The position numbers were made by a program, and so were the translations under genes. A stretch of DNA of 64,000 bases from Lineus longissimus (taxonomy: Eukaryota; Nemertea; Pilidiophora; Heteronemertea; Lineidae). Below the pieces are notes generated by a model. That model worked only from the letters and a program-made list of their open reading frames with translations. It ran no database searches and had not been told where the DNA came from. Below are positions 33,416-45,439 of this stretch, in pieces (positions within the stretch are counted from its first letter, which is position 1; every line of letters starts with the position of its first letter). The stretch is from contig NC_088309.1 in NCBI RefSeq assembly GCF_910592395.1, positions 13,396,599 through 13,460,598 on the forward strand, in the 5' to 3' direction.

Positions 33416-35088
33416 TGCAGTTTGGACGCTGAAAAGTGTTTTGACCGAGTCTGGTATGACGGTATTTTCTACAAACTTTTGCCAAGGATTACTTTTATTC
33501 ATTGGCTTACTCACTATGAATGGTATTCTAAGTTAAAAGCAGTTATACGATGGAATGGGACTGTGAGTGACCCTTTTACAGTCACTAGAGGTATCCGTCA
33601 GGGTAGTCTTTTATCTCCTGTATTCTTTGCTATGTTCGTTGACGATTTATTAACTGAACTAAGTAACACTAATTGTGGATTAAGGATCGACCATTTTCTT
33701 TTTAACTCTTTCAGTGCCAAGGACGTACATGTACGTCCTAAATATTAAGGTATTTTAGTTCCTCACCAGATGTCCCCAGCTACTCAAATGTGGTTCATAT
33801 GGTTTCTCTGGCCTGGGGCGTCCAAATTGAATAATTTTTTCGACTGAGAGGGTGGGGTGGGGTTTGCCACCCCTCATTTTAGGTGAAAAATGGTGAAAAT
33901 CGGCCAAAAATACCACTCCCTCAAAAAAATTTAGAACATAATCCTAGTATGCCCCTACTTATTACTGCTGTTTTATTGAAACAGGAGGTAAAGACAAAGG
34001 TTTTGAAGAATTTTGATGAGTGTATCTCAATTATTTTTGTGAGATTTTGGGTAGTGACAATGCCCAAAAATGCCCAAATCCTGGGCACTGAAAGAGTTAA
34101 TAACTTTGCCTACGCAGACGATGTGAATCTTTTGGCGGCTGCCGTTCCTGGTCTTCAATGTTTGATGGACGTATGTTATATTTATTCTAAGAAATGGAGA
34201 TTTGTATTTGGGTTTGCGAAAACCAGATGTACCGTGTTCGGTGATGCCAAATTTTACAGTCCGCCAACTTGGACTCTCGGCTATGATGTTGTGAATACTA
34301 CTGATAATTTGAATATTCTTGGCATTAATCTCCGTGCCGATTTTAAGTCCTCCACACATGTTTCTAATAGAATTTCAGCTGCCAGGCGGAAAGCGTACAG
34401 TCTCTTGAACTTGGGTCTAACATACCCGGGTCTTAGCACCGAGGTTAAAGTTTATCTTTGGAAAACGGCAGTGTGCCCGATTCTTACCTTTGCGCGCTTT
34501 GGTTGCCATCTGTTATCTCTCGGAAAAAGTGACATTGCCACCATGGAGGCATTCCAGTGCAATAACATTAAACGTATTTTTGGATTTCCGAAGAGATCGC
34601 ATCGTTCTAAATTATTGCTCGCTCTCGGTATAAAGAGCATCTCATCTGTTTTAAATGATCTCAAAATTTCACTTTTCAATCGTATTTTTAAAAGGGACGC
34701 CCCAGTTAGAGACCTTAATGTTGCTCTTTTATCTCGAAATATTTGTAAGGGTCACCCGATGGATGGCACCTTCAGTGAGTCCATCTGCACCATGGGTCTC
34801 TCCCCCTCTTTGGTTGCGTTCGCACGGACGGCTAGACCGTTCCATGCTCAATGCCATTCTCGCAGCCAAGATGGGGTGGTGGACACTCTGAGGGAACTAC
34901 TCTATTCAGAGGACTTTGTTTTTAAATCTTCTGACACATATCTCTTAGCGAGGCTCTTAGTGAAAGCGTTTTAGCTGTGTAATTTCTATGCAACAAATGA
35001 ATGTATTATTTTTATTATTGCTTAACGAACTGTGATGTATGTGTGTACTGTTTCTCCTGCAAAGGAGGTTGTTTTAATAAATAAATTT
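33416..35088 (+). pseudogene. LINE (non-LTR retrotransposon), 5'-truncated, split by a MITE
   Basis: Reverse transcriptase from motif A (SLDAEKCFDRVWYDG, first catalytic Asp) through TRGIRQGSLLSPVFFAMFVDDL to the FAYADD catalytic box at about 34105, then the thumb and C-terminal region to a stop at 34974. A 3' UTR follows, ending TTTTAATAAATAAATTTAAA near 35088. The N-terminal endonuclease is missing, typical of incomplete reverse transcription. A 391-bp MITE interrupts it at 33706-34096. Removing that insert and one TTAA joins the two halves in frame, with no other stop seen, so apart from 5' truncation the copy was intact when the MITE landed. I cannot assign its clade. Confidence 0.85.
33706..34096. 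mobile_element. TTAA-flanked MITE inside the LINE reverse transcriptase
   Basis: 391 bp, flanked by TTAA at 33702-33705 and 34097-34100. Termini CTCTTTCAGTGCC (33706-33718) and inverted GGCACTGAAAGAG (34084-34096) extend to 17 of 18 matches. A perfect 18-bp palindrome, GGACGTACATGTACGTCC, sits at 33721-33738 just inside the left end. TTAA duplication points to mobilisation by a piggyBac-type transposase. No coding capacity. Confidence 0.9.
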
Positions 35089-35599
35089 AAAAAATATGAG
35101 ATTAAATTTTAACGCAGTGAATATAAGAGGGTGGGGTTTGGGTGGAGGGCGGAGGTGAGTTGCCCCCTGTCTGCTCCCCCTCCCGTTCCCATGATCATGC
35201 TGAGGGGCAGTGAAGTTTGCTCCCTCTCAAGTAGCTCAAAACAATCTCTCAATAAAATTCTTTCTTTTGATTACCTACATCTATGAATGAAAACAAGGCA
35301 TCGTTACAATGCAATTTAGCCAAACTTTGCCACCTAAACTCTCGAAAGTGGTCATAGATAACACACCCCCAGCAACTTATATTGTCGCAAAATGCAAACA
35401 TGAAATAATTGAGGTTAAGGACCAAATTCTTTAATTTCATATGAAAATTGCTCCCCTTGATGTGCTTATTATTATTACGCTGTCATTTCCTTCGGATATA
35501 AATGACACAGACCCAAGCTTTCTTATGACGCCTTGTTTGTTGAAAGCAGGAACAATGAGGAGAAACTTGGCACAGTGTTAAACAATACGCCTAGAAAAA

Positions 35600-35712
35600 A
35601 GTACTGATTAATGGTGGCTATAACGAGGCAGAGGCTGTATGGGGCGCCGCCCTAAGTGTGCCCGATAAGAGTACATGCAAAAGCCTGACCTGGGTAGAGT
35701 ATGAACAACATA
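35600..35712 (+). repeat. inverted fragment of the DIRS terminal repeat
   Basis: Reads GAGGCAGAGGCTGTATGGGG, GCGCCGCCCTAAGTGTGCCC and CCTGACCTGGGTAGAGTATG, the reverse complement of the 29310-29500 core with a short deletion. A solo end. Confidence 0.65.
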
Positions 35713-36322
35713 AATAGGATCCCGCCCAGAAGTATGGCCCAAAGTGCCAGAAGTCGACGGAGGTGCAGCACAAGGCTATGGAAAGTGAAGCCAAAAATCA
35801 TATTTTTTTAGTTTCTGGGGGGAAAGAGAAACTAAAATATTTCATTTCTATTTGGTTCACTTAAATTTTGCTACAGCCCCTTATTTTCACTATTTCTCAA
35901 CATTTCCATACCTTTGCTCATACACTTTCCTGCATCTGCAGTGAACTGTATTCAGTCGAGAGTTTAGTAATAATTTATGGCAGATTTCTTCTCATCTTCA
36001 TTTTATCAAATGCACCGATTGCATAGCTCTGGAGGCAATCATATACATGTATGAGATGCAGGGTTGGCTCTGTGAATATGTTCCTCCTAGCTACTTTTTA
36101 GCCAAGTGGCTGTCACTTTTAGCCATATTGAGTCAGCTCTAGCCATTGCATATTGTTTGTCCATCTTGGGGCCGACCCAGCCCACAGTAGCATGTGCGAG
36201 AATGGCAGCCCGCCAGTAAATAATAAATAAATAAATAAAACGATATTTGTATGGCGCCGCTCATGTATATATCGCGGCGCCTCACACAGATAAAAATAAA
36301 TAGGCCTAGATACATTACTTAA

Positions 36323-37625
36323 TGAATCGGCCAAGGGCCATTGTGCTCACCGTATAGATATTTGGTGGCTAGGAATTCATCCTGGTTAAGAAACATGCAA
36401 CATGTATAGTATATAGGTCAAACCAAAGTCGGTATGACATGTGATGTATCGTTGCTTGGAGTACCTACCATAAAAATATCATCAAAAACAAGTCACTAAT
36501 AAACGAGATATTGCACTTTTTACCTATTTTAGTTTTGGCCTCCTGGTGGCCAAGTTGAGTACCAGATCAGATCTAAATTCGGTGTCCGAGGTTACATGAT
36601 GTAGAGAGTCATTGACGTAGTGAGTCACGTGTACCAAATTTCAAGTTCATAGCTTTAGTGGTTAAGAAATGTGCAATAGTTACACTCAAACGACCAATTC
36701 ACGCCATTTGACCTCTGTGACCTTGAAAAGCAGGTCAAATCAAAAACTTATATTATATGTGATGTATCCTTGCTGGGAGAACCTACCATAAAAATGTTAT
36801 TGAAAACGAATCACTAATAAGCGAGATATCACACTTTCTAGGTTTTCACTATTGGCCCCCTGGTGGCCAAGTTGAGAATCAGACCGGACTGAAATTCAGG
36901 GTGGGAGGCCAGCTGACCTAGGGGGTCCTTTGTACAAAGTCTCAAGTTCATAGCCTTAGGGGTTAACAAACGTGCCACAGTTATGCTCAAATGGCCAATT
37001 TACGCCATTTGACCTCTGTGACCTTGACAAGTACGTCAAATCAAAAACCCGTACCATATGTGATGTATCCTTGCAAAGAGTATCTACCATAAAATTTTTA
37101 CCAAAAACTAATAAGTAATAAGCGAGATATGGCACTATTCAAATTTTTTGTTTTGGCCCCCTGGTGGCCAAGTTAAGTATCAGACCAGACCGAAAATCAG
37201 TGTCACAGGTCATCTGACCTAGGGGGTCATGTGTACCAAGTTTAAAGTTCATAGCTTTAGTGGTTAAGAAACGTGCCATAGTTACACACAAACGGCCAAT
37301 TCACACCATTTGACCTCTGTGACCTTGAAAATAAGGTCAAATCAAAAACCCGTAGGATATGAGATGTATCATTGCTCTGAGTACCTACCATAAAAATAAA
37401 ATTGAAAACACGTCACTATTAAGCGAGATATTGCACTTTTGCAACTCAGTTGAACTCAGTCGAAATTCAGTGTCAAAGGTCATCTGACCTAGGGGGTCAT
37501 GCAAACAAAGTTTTGAGTCCATAGCCCTAGCGGTTAAGAAACGTGCCACTGTTTTAGAAATAGGATACGACGGACGACGTCAGACACTGCGGTGTTGTAT
37601 AGACTCCCCTACGGTGAGCCAAAAA
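36323..37625 (+). mobile_element. 300-bp-repeat element, copy d
   Basis: Head TGAATCGGCCAAGGGCCATT then GTGCTCACCGTATAG. It has about four units (GACCTCTGTGACC at about 36711, 37011, 37312) and a shortened tail ending CCTACGGTGAGCCAAAAA. The microsatellite is nearly lost (ACGACGGACGACG only). The head matches the 49-kb copy. Confidence 0.82.
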
Positions 37626-38591
37626 TGTTACGTAAAAGGTATTAATACATATTATAAAATGATTTGAAAAAGTGGGTCTTCAGACTCTTCCTGAAAGCTG
37701 GCAGTGAGCTGGGAGATTTTATTGCCAGAGGGAGATCATTCTAGAGCCTTGGGGCTGCAACGGAGAAGGAACGATCTCCACTGGTACGCCCAGTGCGTGG
37801 TACTGCCAGCTTCAGGGAGTCTGAAGACCGTAGTGATCTGGTTGGAGTATAAAATTCAAGTTTTAGATAAAATGGTGACATGTTGTGCAAACACTTGAAG
37901 ACAAGGACGAGTAGCTTAAAATCAATCCATAGCTTTACGGGCAGCCAATGTAGTTTAAACAGGACTGGAGTAATATGTTCACGAGAGCTACTGAGTGTTA
38001 TCAGTCTAGCAGAACGATTTTGAAGTCTCTGGAGACGTGCAATTTGTGCAGCAGAAGCACCAGCCAGAAGTGAGTTGCAGTAATCTATGTCAGGAGGGAG
38101 TTGACTGCAGTCTTGCAGGTATCAGTGTCAATGACACTCCGAATCTGACCAAGCTGTCTGCGGTGGAAACTGCAACTTGACAAGATGCTACTAACTGAGA
38201 CTAGCAAATCAACGAACGATTCGAGGAACCCGTGACTGGAGACTCCATGGCAAAGAAGCGAGTGGGAAACTAACCGATAATGTATGCATAAGGCGACCAG
38301 CAGCGCCACCAAAATCACTGTAGCGACAACGGGTAGAACTACAATGCAGACGATAGCATTAGCAACCACGTGTGATAGCGTGGCCACCCGCAAATATGAT
38401 AAAGTTTGACTAACAATCGTTCCTTGGTGCATTTGGTGTGGAAGTGGATCATTTTGATAGACTTTGACTCTCTCGCCAAAACATGGCAATTCAAATTGAA
38501 TTCGCAAAAAATTTTAGCCAGGCATTGTTTTACATTTGCCACTCATGTGCAGCATTCGCAAGTGGCGAAAATGCGAACGGGCCCGCCAACC
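37626..38591. other. unassigned repeat-like stretch
   Basis: Includes GGAGATCATTCTAGAGCCTT, GGGGCTGCAACGGAGAAGGA and AGTGAGTTGCAGTAATCTA, wording I associate with a widespread animal interspersed repeat but cannot assign. No gene seen. Confidence 0.35.
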
Positions 38592-38790
38592 CTGAAATGT
38601 GATGTATCCTTGCAAGGCGTACCTACCATAAAAATTTCATGGAAAACGAGTCTCCCATACGTGAGATATCACACTTTTTAGATTTTCACTTTTGGCCCCC
38701 TGGTGGCAAAGTCAAGAATCAGATCAGACAGAAATTTAGTGTCAAGGGTCACCTGACCTAGGGGTCCTCTATTACAAAGAGTGATGTGAC
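38592..38790 (+). repeat. 300-bp-repeat fragment just downstream of DRG1 exon 2
   Basis: A single partial unit (GTGATGTATCCTTGCAAGGC ... TTGGCCCCCTGGTGGC ... CACCTGACCTAGGGGTCC), only 55 bases from the exon 2 donor side. Confidence 0.7.
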
Positions 38791-38845
38791 CAGTGTAGAT
38801 AAACACCACACCCAAGTGCCACCAATATCAATCTTGTTCACTTAC

Positions 38846-39011
38846 CAACAAATCCAATCCTAGCATCACCAGTCTTCGCCACATCAAAGCCCTCCCCTGT
38901 CCCTCCACCACCACCCTTTGGTTCAATTAACTCTCTTCGAAGCTTTGCTAACCTGGCCTTCAGTAAGCCAAGATGACCCATGGTAGCTTTATTCCTTTGA
39001 GTTCTGGCCAT
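38846..39011 (-). CDS. DRG1: DRG1 GTPase, coding exon 2
   Basis: 166-bp exon encoding 55 residues plus one base, from [10 protein letters not shown] to DARIGFV. It contains the helical [13 protein letters not shown] segment, the glycine-rich PKGGGGG linker and the [13 protein letters not shown] strand that leads into the GTPase P-loop. On the minus strand the acceptor is TTTTGCAG and the donor is GTAAGT. It enters in phase 0 and leaves in phase 1, and the split glycine codon is completed by exon 3. Similarity to animal DRG1 is near full along the exon, so the assignment is firm. No internal stop or frameshift is present, consistent with a live gene. Confidence 0.96.
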
Positions 39012-39072
39012 CTGCAAAAGTAAAATCACAAGTCATTTGTAAGAAAAGTAAAATCACATGTCATTCGTGAGA

Positions 39073-39190
39073 TGAAATGGTCCAGGGACCATGTGCTCAC
39101 TTTGGGTAATGTTAATTTATGTGATATGCAGTGGATATGGGGAAAACAGTTTTTGTCATTGATGTCAATTTTGCGATCTTAGACGTTGCG
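39073..39190 (+). repeat. related head fragment, second copy
   Basis: Near-identical to 18118-18240, same orientation. It lies only 60 bases upstream of DRG1 exon 2 (in DRG1 sense) and breaks off at TCTTAGACG. Confidence 0.65.
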
Positions 39191-39194
39191 GTGT

Positions 39195-39392
39195 GGTAGG
39201 AAAATGGAACAAGTCGTATATGCGAGTACCAGAATGTAGGTTTATGGTAGATGTAGGTTTATGGTTTATGGCCCCTAGGGTGGAGGACAGTTGTGAAGGT
39301 TTTATTTGAACTGCAGTGAATGAAGTAGTTGAGGGGTTCTTTTGTCACATCCGCTCTTTAATACCTTCAGTGACTTTGCTCCAACTGTGTTT
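39195..39392 (+). repeat. second copy of the 3085-3442 repeat, without the MITE
   Basis: Same start and end words as at 3085-3442 but about 160 bases shorter across the MITE position. After 39392 a TTTAACCCTTTAGCTCC sequence starts, like a TTAA-element end whose partner I could not find. Confidence 0.68.
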
Positions 39393-39955
39393 AACCCTTT
39401 AGCTCCTAGAGATTTTATTTTCAAATACCGTGGTTCCCTAGAGCATTTTCACATTTTCACAAAAAATGACATGTATTCATTTTTTGGAAAAAGAGATAGA
39501 AAAACTAAAAGATAATGTACTACAAGTTGTGTTTATTTTGTTCTATGGAAGGTCCTCTACAAATCTGAGGGGTTTTTTTCCCAAAAAATTGTCATTGAAG
39601 AAGTCTGTCAAATAATATTTCATATCATGTCTCCTGGACGCCCAGATTGGCCCGACCACGTGTACCCCCACACAGACGACAAAAAGGCGCTAAAATAATC
39701 ACAGCATGGACCATGTACATCATAGCAGTGCTTCAACACATAAACCAATAATCGATGCACGTAGCAGTGCTGCAATGCATGTAGTGCTTAGTGGTTTTGC
39801 AAGTGACCCAATTTCGGGTGAAGCCCCCCCCCCAGGGCCCAAGGGTGCATGTGTACTAAGTTTTTAGTCCAGAGCACTTGCTGTTATGAAAAGTGCCGCG
39901 CTAACATACGCCGCCAGCCGACGACGACGGAAGCCACGTCATCACATAGGCTCAA

Positions 39956-40505
39956 GCGCTGGCCCTGTCATCATTCACGATTTTTTATACAGCGTGCGCC
40001 AGAAATAATGAATCGTTATACTGTGAACTTGGGGCTCTATAGTCAAATTCATCAGTATTCTTCAACAATGAAGAGGACTTTGAAGACTTAATTTTCGGTA
40101 GCTTCCGAAGGGTTCTGCATGGTCCTGCCAACCGCTGCTCTTCTTTGCACCGCAGACGATCGCCTCATCTTGGATGCTCAGCGGTCGGCAGGACCATGCA
40201 GGACCCTTCGGAAGCTACCGAAAATTAGGTCTTTAAAGTCCTCTTCATTGTTGAAGAATACTGATGAATTTGACTATAGAGCCCCAAGTTCACAGTACAA
40301 TGATTCATTATTTCTGGCGCACGCTGTATAAAAAAATCGCGAATGATGACAGGGCCAGCGCTTGCCACAAATGCCTTGGTCAGCGCCAGTTGAATGCACA
40401 TCAATGGCCGAGAATAGTTCCATACCTGAATGACACCGACAGGGGCTGGGCCTGGAGGCCTACCTGCATAATTTGAAAGTACCCATAAACAGACGAGGGT
40501 AGAGT
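39956..40505. repeat. hairpin-forming inverted repeat (about 180-bp arms)
   Basis: The arm at 39956-40136 is the near-perfect reverse complement of 40179-40366. They are separated by about 42 bases that contain GCAAAGAAGAGC on the minus strand. The right arm continues to 40505 without a partner. The whole right arm with its extension matches 11197-11561 inverted. This looks like a foldback derivative of the element whose single arm sits by the pogo gene. Confidence 0.85.
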
Positions 40506-42173
40506 ATATATATTTTATATATATACATAGCACTAAAAGCAATCCTCAACATCAGTGCAACACTCAGCACTAATGACCAAGTTAATGCCCTGAATGACAG
40601 GGCTTTAGATAACGGGCGTATGGGCGTATATACGCCCATGGAAAAGAGCAATACGCCAGGTTTTCTGGGCCAAAAACGTATTGTGACACCCCCTAAATGA
40701 ACATCTGATTTCAGCGTACACTTTCTAATATATCTGAAGGTGTATTCTGACGTCCAAAAATCCTGAGTCCCAATGTGTTTGGCGTCAAACTTAAAACTTC
40801 ACCGCCCGCCCGCCTAACACCCTCAGCACGGCCAGCACTTGATAGTCAGTCTGTCACAATTAGTTCCAAAATCCCCCGCTGGCGCTACTCTACCATACCC
40901 AAGTCCTGTTAATCATGCGGCTGCCAATGATCGATGTTGCATGTACAGATTTATGAATGAAAATATTTTACTACGATGGTAGCTGACCATATTTGGCGGC
41001 CGGTGAAGTCATCCTAGTGGCACGTGCCCAGAGTGAGAGCTGTGATTGGTTACTGAATCTCAAGGTTACTGGTATTGAGAATATCTAATTACGAATTCTG
41101 CACGGCAGTGTCACCAACGAGGAACTCAAGTACCAATCTGTCATGCTTTGGCTCCATTGTTTAGGGGCTTTCATTTCGGAATTCAGGAGTTCCCGTCGGC
41201 TGTCCAGCTGTTGAAATGGAGCATGAATAATGAAGCCTGGAACAGCCATTATCAGCTAAGATGACGAGGTGGGGAAATAGGACAAGCTCTACACTTACTC
41301 TGTGGTTTGAGATGCAAGAGAACTATGGATCACAACATGCATTGCATAACATAACATGCATTGCATGAGTTTATACTTCCAACCTTAGGAAATTTGAAGT
41401 ATCTGTACGCCTAGCCTGGGATAATACTGACAAGTTGGGAGTATTTGCAATGCCAGTTAAAACCCCAAACTCCCAAAATGTTGCATCAATAATAAATGTT
41501 AAGGAAGTACTTGACTTCCTGACCAAAAAAGTTATCTAAAGCCCTGGAATGAACCGACATCCTTCCAGTGCGATTGCCAGCTTTTCTCCAACATCACAAC
41601 ACCCACACTGTTCTATGTTATGTGTACCAAATAGTGTCACAAAAATCAGCAAACACACTTCGGGTTACTCAAAAAGTTATCTTCTATTTATTTAATGCCA
41701 CTTTTGTGGTATTTATCAACATCCCCCTCCGATCACGGAGGAAGATGAATGTTTCTTACAATATTGTATAATAACAAGAAATCCACAGGTATTTCCAAAA
41801 CATTCGCAATTTCAGCCAATTAGAGTGCATTATATGCGGCAATTGTTTTCGTGGTGACTGAAATACTAGGAACGTAGAACGAATCGTTTTTATTGGGCGC
41901 AGTGGATTCGTCCCCCTCAAAGAACCATCGGTTTACTCCAGTATCAGTAATGCGTATAGGATTGACTCTAGCATTCAAGGTTGCAAATACTGTAGAACGA
42001 AAAAAATTTCGCGTGCAGGATATTTTCGCAAAGGTTGTGAAGAAAGGACACTGAATGTCGATAGAACAGCTGCTCACATGAATAGCAGACGTGTGTTGGA
42101 CCTTCTTCAACATTTGTTTGGAAACACTTGATGAGTGTGTCCATTGTGAGATTTTGTTTAACTGATTTCCTTC
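40506..42173. other. unassigned intron sequence
   Basis: Apart from the 20-bp palindrome, no gene or recognised repeat. Frames are short and overlapping. Confidence 0.45.
40620..40639. repeat. perfect 20-bp palindrome
   Basis: ATGGGCGTATATACGCCCAT. It follows a 14-base partial copy (AACGGGCGTATGGG). Function unknown; could be chance or an element end. Confidence 0.6.
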
Positions 42174-42425
42174 TTAGTTGTCTGTTAGTATTTTCTTGAT
42201 GTCTGTAATTTTCATCTTGCCTTTTGATACGTTTCTGAGGAGTGTCTTTTGACTGCTCTCTCTTTCTTTGGATTGGATTGCGTCGAAATTCTTGGTGCTT
42301 ATTAGTATTGTAGTATTAGTATTGTAGGACTGTTCTACTTTTCGATAATGTTCATCTTTTCTAGCTCTTTTTCGCCTGACAGTGTCTTTGATTGCTCTCT
42401 CTTTCTTTTGGAACAGAATCAGCAA
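42174..42425 (-). pseudogene. basic, charged repeat-protein fragment (unassigned)
   Basis: 84-codon open frame, Lys/Arg/Glu-rich, reading KKERAIKDTVRRKRARKDEH and KERESSQKTLLRNV. Two related DNA blocks about 141 bases apart encode the KER..(K)DT / KERESSQKT motifs. Such charged repeats occur in large transposon polyproteins, some Helitron-like, but this is recall only. It could also be chance. Confidence 0.25.
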
Positions 42426-42699
42426 ATGTGATATTCAATGTGTTTCATATGGATGCCATGCGAGACTATGGCATATTGCAGTTCCAAGTATTGGTCCCAT
42501 GCTATTCTGGAATTTGACTGTACCATTCACTTACACGCCATGTCAAAAATGTATAACCTAAAACAATCTAACTGTAGCAACCCACAAAACTTACCATTTT
42601 TACAATATCTATATTCCAACAGTCTCCCCTCAGTCGTTGATAAGATTTTGAGTTCTGCCCTCTATATCAGAAATAAAGGGTTGAGAAATTGCCTGGATA

Positions 42700-42910
42700 A
42701 ACATTTCGAGTAGCACCCCCTAATCAGCTACAAAGGGTTAAAATGAAAAAAAGAATGGCACAGCGCACAGGTTAATTGTTGGATACACACACACACACTG
42801 TAAACATCAAAGGCCTACTACTGATACACACCAAGAAATGGCCCAGACAAACATTTTGAGTAGCGCCCCCTATATCAGCCAGAAAGGGTTAAAATGAAAA
42901 ACTAGACTGA
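42700..42910 (+). repeat. interspersed repeat with CGCCCCCTATATCAGC, array 1
   Basis: Unit about 154 bp: AGCGCCCCCTATATCAGC, AAAGGGTTAAAATGAAAAA, GCGCACAGGTT.ATTGTTGGA, CCTACTACTGATA, AATGGCC.GACAAACATTT. The same unit is at 43860-44190. Confidence 0.7.
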
Positions 42911-43859
42911 GAAATTTACTTACCAGCAAACTTGATGGGCCCCAGGATTGTGGAGGAAGCAGTGATGCCTGATGATAGTATCCATATGCGTAGAGGGGGA
43001 GGGGTTATGACGAGAGCGGAGAAATTACTATGACCGGAAATAGATCATCCGACAATCTAAAGTATATAATTTTTACAAAGGTTTCTCACCCAGGCAAAAA
43101 AGATCCCTTCACTTTTTTTCATTTTTATAGTTACTTCGCCGGATGGTCGGCGTTCTAGCCAACATCTTCCGGTATTAGCCTACGGCTGGCAGACTGATTG
43201 ATTGATCAAAACTCACCCTGTACCAAATTGCAGCTAGCGGCCAGAGGCTAGAGGTCTGACGTCAATCGGCATTGGTGGGCATGTACTAGGCCTATACTAT
43301 AGAAATACACTAACGTTAGAAACCTCAAAACACTACGGTTACAAGCGTCAGGCGACCAAACACATTGATATAAGGACTACTAGGACTACAGGGAGACTCA
43401 TACGCCCTAGTGAGTCGATCGGGAACCAATCTATCAATGGTCTGCCCGTGGCTTCAAATGCGCATGTGTGAACCGAGTAAGCCGAGTTATAAGCCAAGTT
43501 AACTGTTTTATATGAGAATGCCAACGCTCGGATCAAACTCGGGTTTAAGTGATGTCATCGAATCGAACTCGTGTTATGTGACGTCACCAGAATCGCTTCT
43601 AAGGAGATTTTCAAACAAATCAGAAAATCAGAGCATAAAAACACTTCAAAGTCATCGAACTGATCCGAATTTTGAAAAGTCTTTTGCAACGTACACTAGA
43701 TGGGATTGTGTTTGGTGGTTAGGGGTGATCGATTTTTGGTTTATTTAGCTATTTTGGAGAACACTCGCAATACTGTTTGTAAAATGTGAACAGAAAAAAA
43801 GAAAGAAAGAAACCAGAACATGAGTGATCTCAATATGGTCAACAGACTGTGAGTCTGGT

Positions 43860-44190
43860 GCTCATAAATAATGGTGCAACGCACAGGTTCATTGTTGGAT
43901 ACACGCACCCTGTTAATATCAAAAGCCTACTATTGATAGGCACCGAGAAATGGTCTGGACAAATTCTTTGTATAGAGCGCCCTCTATATCAGCAATGAAG
44001 GGTTAAATATGCACCAAGAAATGGCCGGGACAAACATTTCGAATAGCGCCCCTTATATAAGCCACAAAGGGTTGAAATGAAAAAATAATGGAACAGCGCA
44101 CAGGTTCATTGTTAGATACAGACATCCTGTTAATATGAAAAGCCTACTCTTGCTAGGCACCGAGGAATGGCCCGGACAAACTCAATGATG
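43860..44190 (+). repeat. interspersed repeat with CGCCCCCTATATCAGC, array 2
   Basis: About 2.3 units of the 42.7-kb repeat, one of them shortened to 72 bp. It ends in GATGGACGGACAGACGGAC, a microsatellite-like tail. Confidence 0.7.
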
Positions 44191-44239
44191 GACGGACAGA
44201 CGGACTCTAAGACAGACGGATGGAGGCCATCACTGACAA

Positions 44240-44396
44240 CAATATATTGAGGTCACCTGACCTGAAGGGTCCATTGTACGAAGTTTCAAGTTCATAGCGG
44301 TTAAGAAACGTGCCACTATTTTCGAAACAGGTTACAGACAACACCGACGACGACAGACGATGGACACAGCGGTGTTGTAAGCTTCGGGAAGCCAAA
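44240..44396 (+). repeat. 300-bp-repeat element, 3' end fragment
   Basis: Reads GGTCACCTGACCTGAAGGGT ... GGTTAAGAAACGTGCCACTA ... GACGACAGACGATGGACACA and ends GAAGCCAAAAAG. Only tail sequence is present. Confidence 0.65.
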
Positions 44397-44984
44397 AAGG
44401 GAATTCCAGCCCACAAACATTTAAGCTTAAGCCATGATGAAAACCCCATGTCACAAGGCGAGCCAAGGCTGGACCTTTTTTATAAAATGGTTCGCGGACC
44501 CGCCACCAGGGGCAACACTGAAACTGGAAAACAAGAAAATCACATATTTTGCGCAAATCTCTGTCCCGCCGCACAGAAATGTGGCAAAAAAGGAAGAAAA
44601 AAAATATTTATTTTTATCGACCTGGGTCTAAATACAGATTTTATTAGAAAATACTTTCCCCCACAGATTTGGTGGACAACGGAACTTCAGGGAAATTGCA
44701 TGCGTGCAAAGATGGCAGACTGCAAATGGGTTGCTGTTTGTCACCGTGCAGGACCAAAAAATAGCATCGCAAAGCGAGCATAACCCCTCAGCCTATTAAG
44801 GTTGAAGGTGAGATAATGGTGAAGTTGGCTAAGTTGAGTGGCTAGTTCGCATATGGAAATTAAAATTGTGGAAACCTTTTTTTGAGGATGTGAGCATGGC
44901 GGCCATATTGAATTTCGAATCGCGCTGATTTTCGAAAGGAACCTTCCCCTTACAAAACTGCATTAGGCCGTCACCCACTAAAAA

Positions 44985-45116
44985 TTGATTCCATACTCCA
45001 AGCCGTTCTCCCCAAAATTGACGGAAACCGATTTCAAGCACGTTGCCCTGGTAACCATATTGAGAATCGGAACGAGCCGGTTTTCGAATGGAACCTTCCT
45101 CTAGTCACCCCCAACG
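44985..45116 (+). repeat. 145-bp satellite unit, left of the 3-kb element
   Basis: Carries AATTGACGGAAACCGATTTC, GTAACCATATTGAGAATCGG and GAACCTTCCTCTAGTCACCC. It breaks at CCCCCAACG, exactly where the 3000-bp element begins, and the unit resumes at 48117. Confidence 0.82.
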
Positions 45117-45439
45117 CAAGGAGGATACCGCGGTGACGTCACATCACGTGATCCCGACCCATTTAGTGATCGCTATGGCCAATCAGATTCAGTCTACTGA
45201 CAGCACCAGCACCGAGCACATCTCCACGTCTCACTGTCTGGTGCGCTCCTGTACACAAAAACACCAATAGACATGAAATATTGCAATACCTAGTATGGAT
45301 TCTTCCTGTGTAAAATAAAATTTACAGAGCAGATTAACTTCCACGAATAAAAAAGACAAGCCTATAGGCGAATATGGGTCGTCGCGTTGATGCCAGAACG
45401 TCCCCAAAGTTTGGAAATGTTGTTCTTAATTCCTCCGGG

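Larger units (their letters stand above)
9727..38845 (-). other. DRG1: DRG1 intron 2 (about 29.1 kb)
   Basis: Lies between the phase-1 donor of exon 2 and the phase-1 acceptor of exon 3. It is filled by a pogo transposase gene, a Penelope fossil, two DIRS remnants, a Harbinger remnant, a LINE, and a TIR element carrying a P2X7-like exon. Such a length is large for an invertebrate housekeeping gene. An assembly error that brings distant pieces together cannot be excluded from sequence alone. Confidence 0.85.

Noticed and set aside
38085-38507. 140-residue minus-strand hydrophobic frame
   Set aside because: It lies in repeat-like sequence, has no splice context with DRG1 and no similarity I can name.
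40225-40542. 105-residue minus-strand frame matching a frame at 11275-11472
   Set aside because: Shared only because both lie in the hairpin repeat; no domain or codon pattern supports coding.
42917-43060. Minus-strand frame ending ILGPIKFAG before a perfect GTAAGT donor
   Set aside because: No acceptor, start codon or recognisable protein; it sits inside DRG1 intron 1 between repeats. It could be a cryptic donor.
44310-44783. 157-residue plus-strand frame
   Set aside because: It starts in the tail of a 300-bp-repeat fragment, has no recognisable domain, and a competing frame lies on the other strand.
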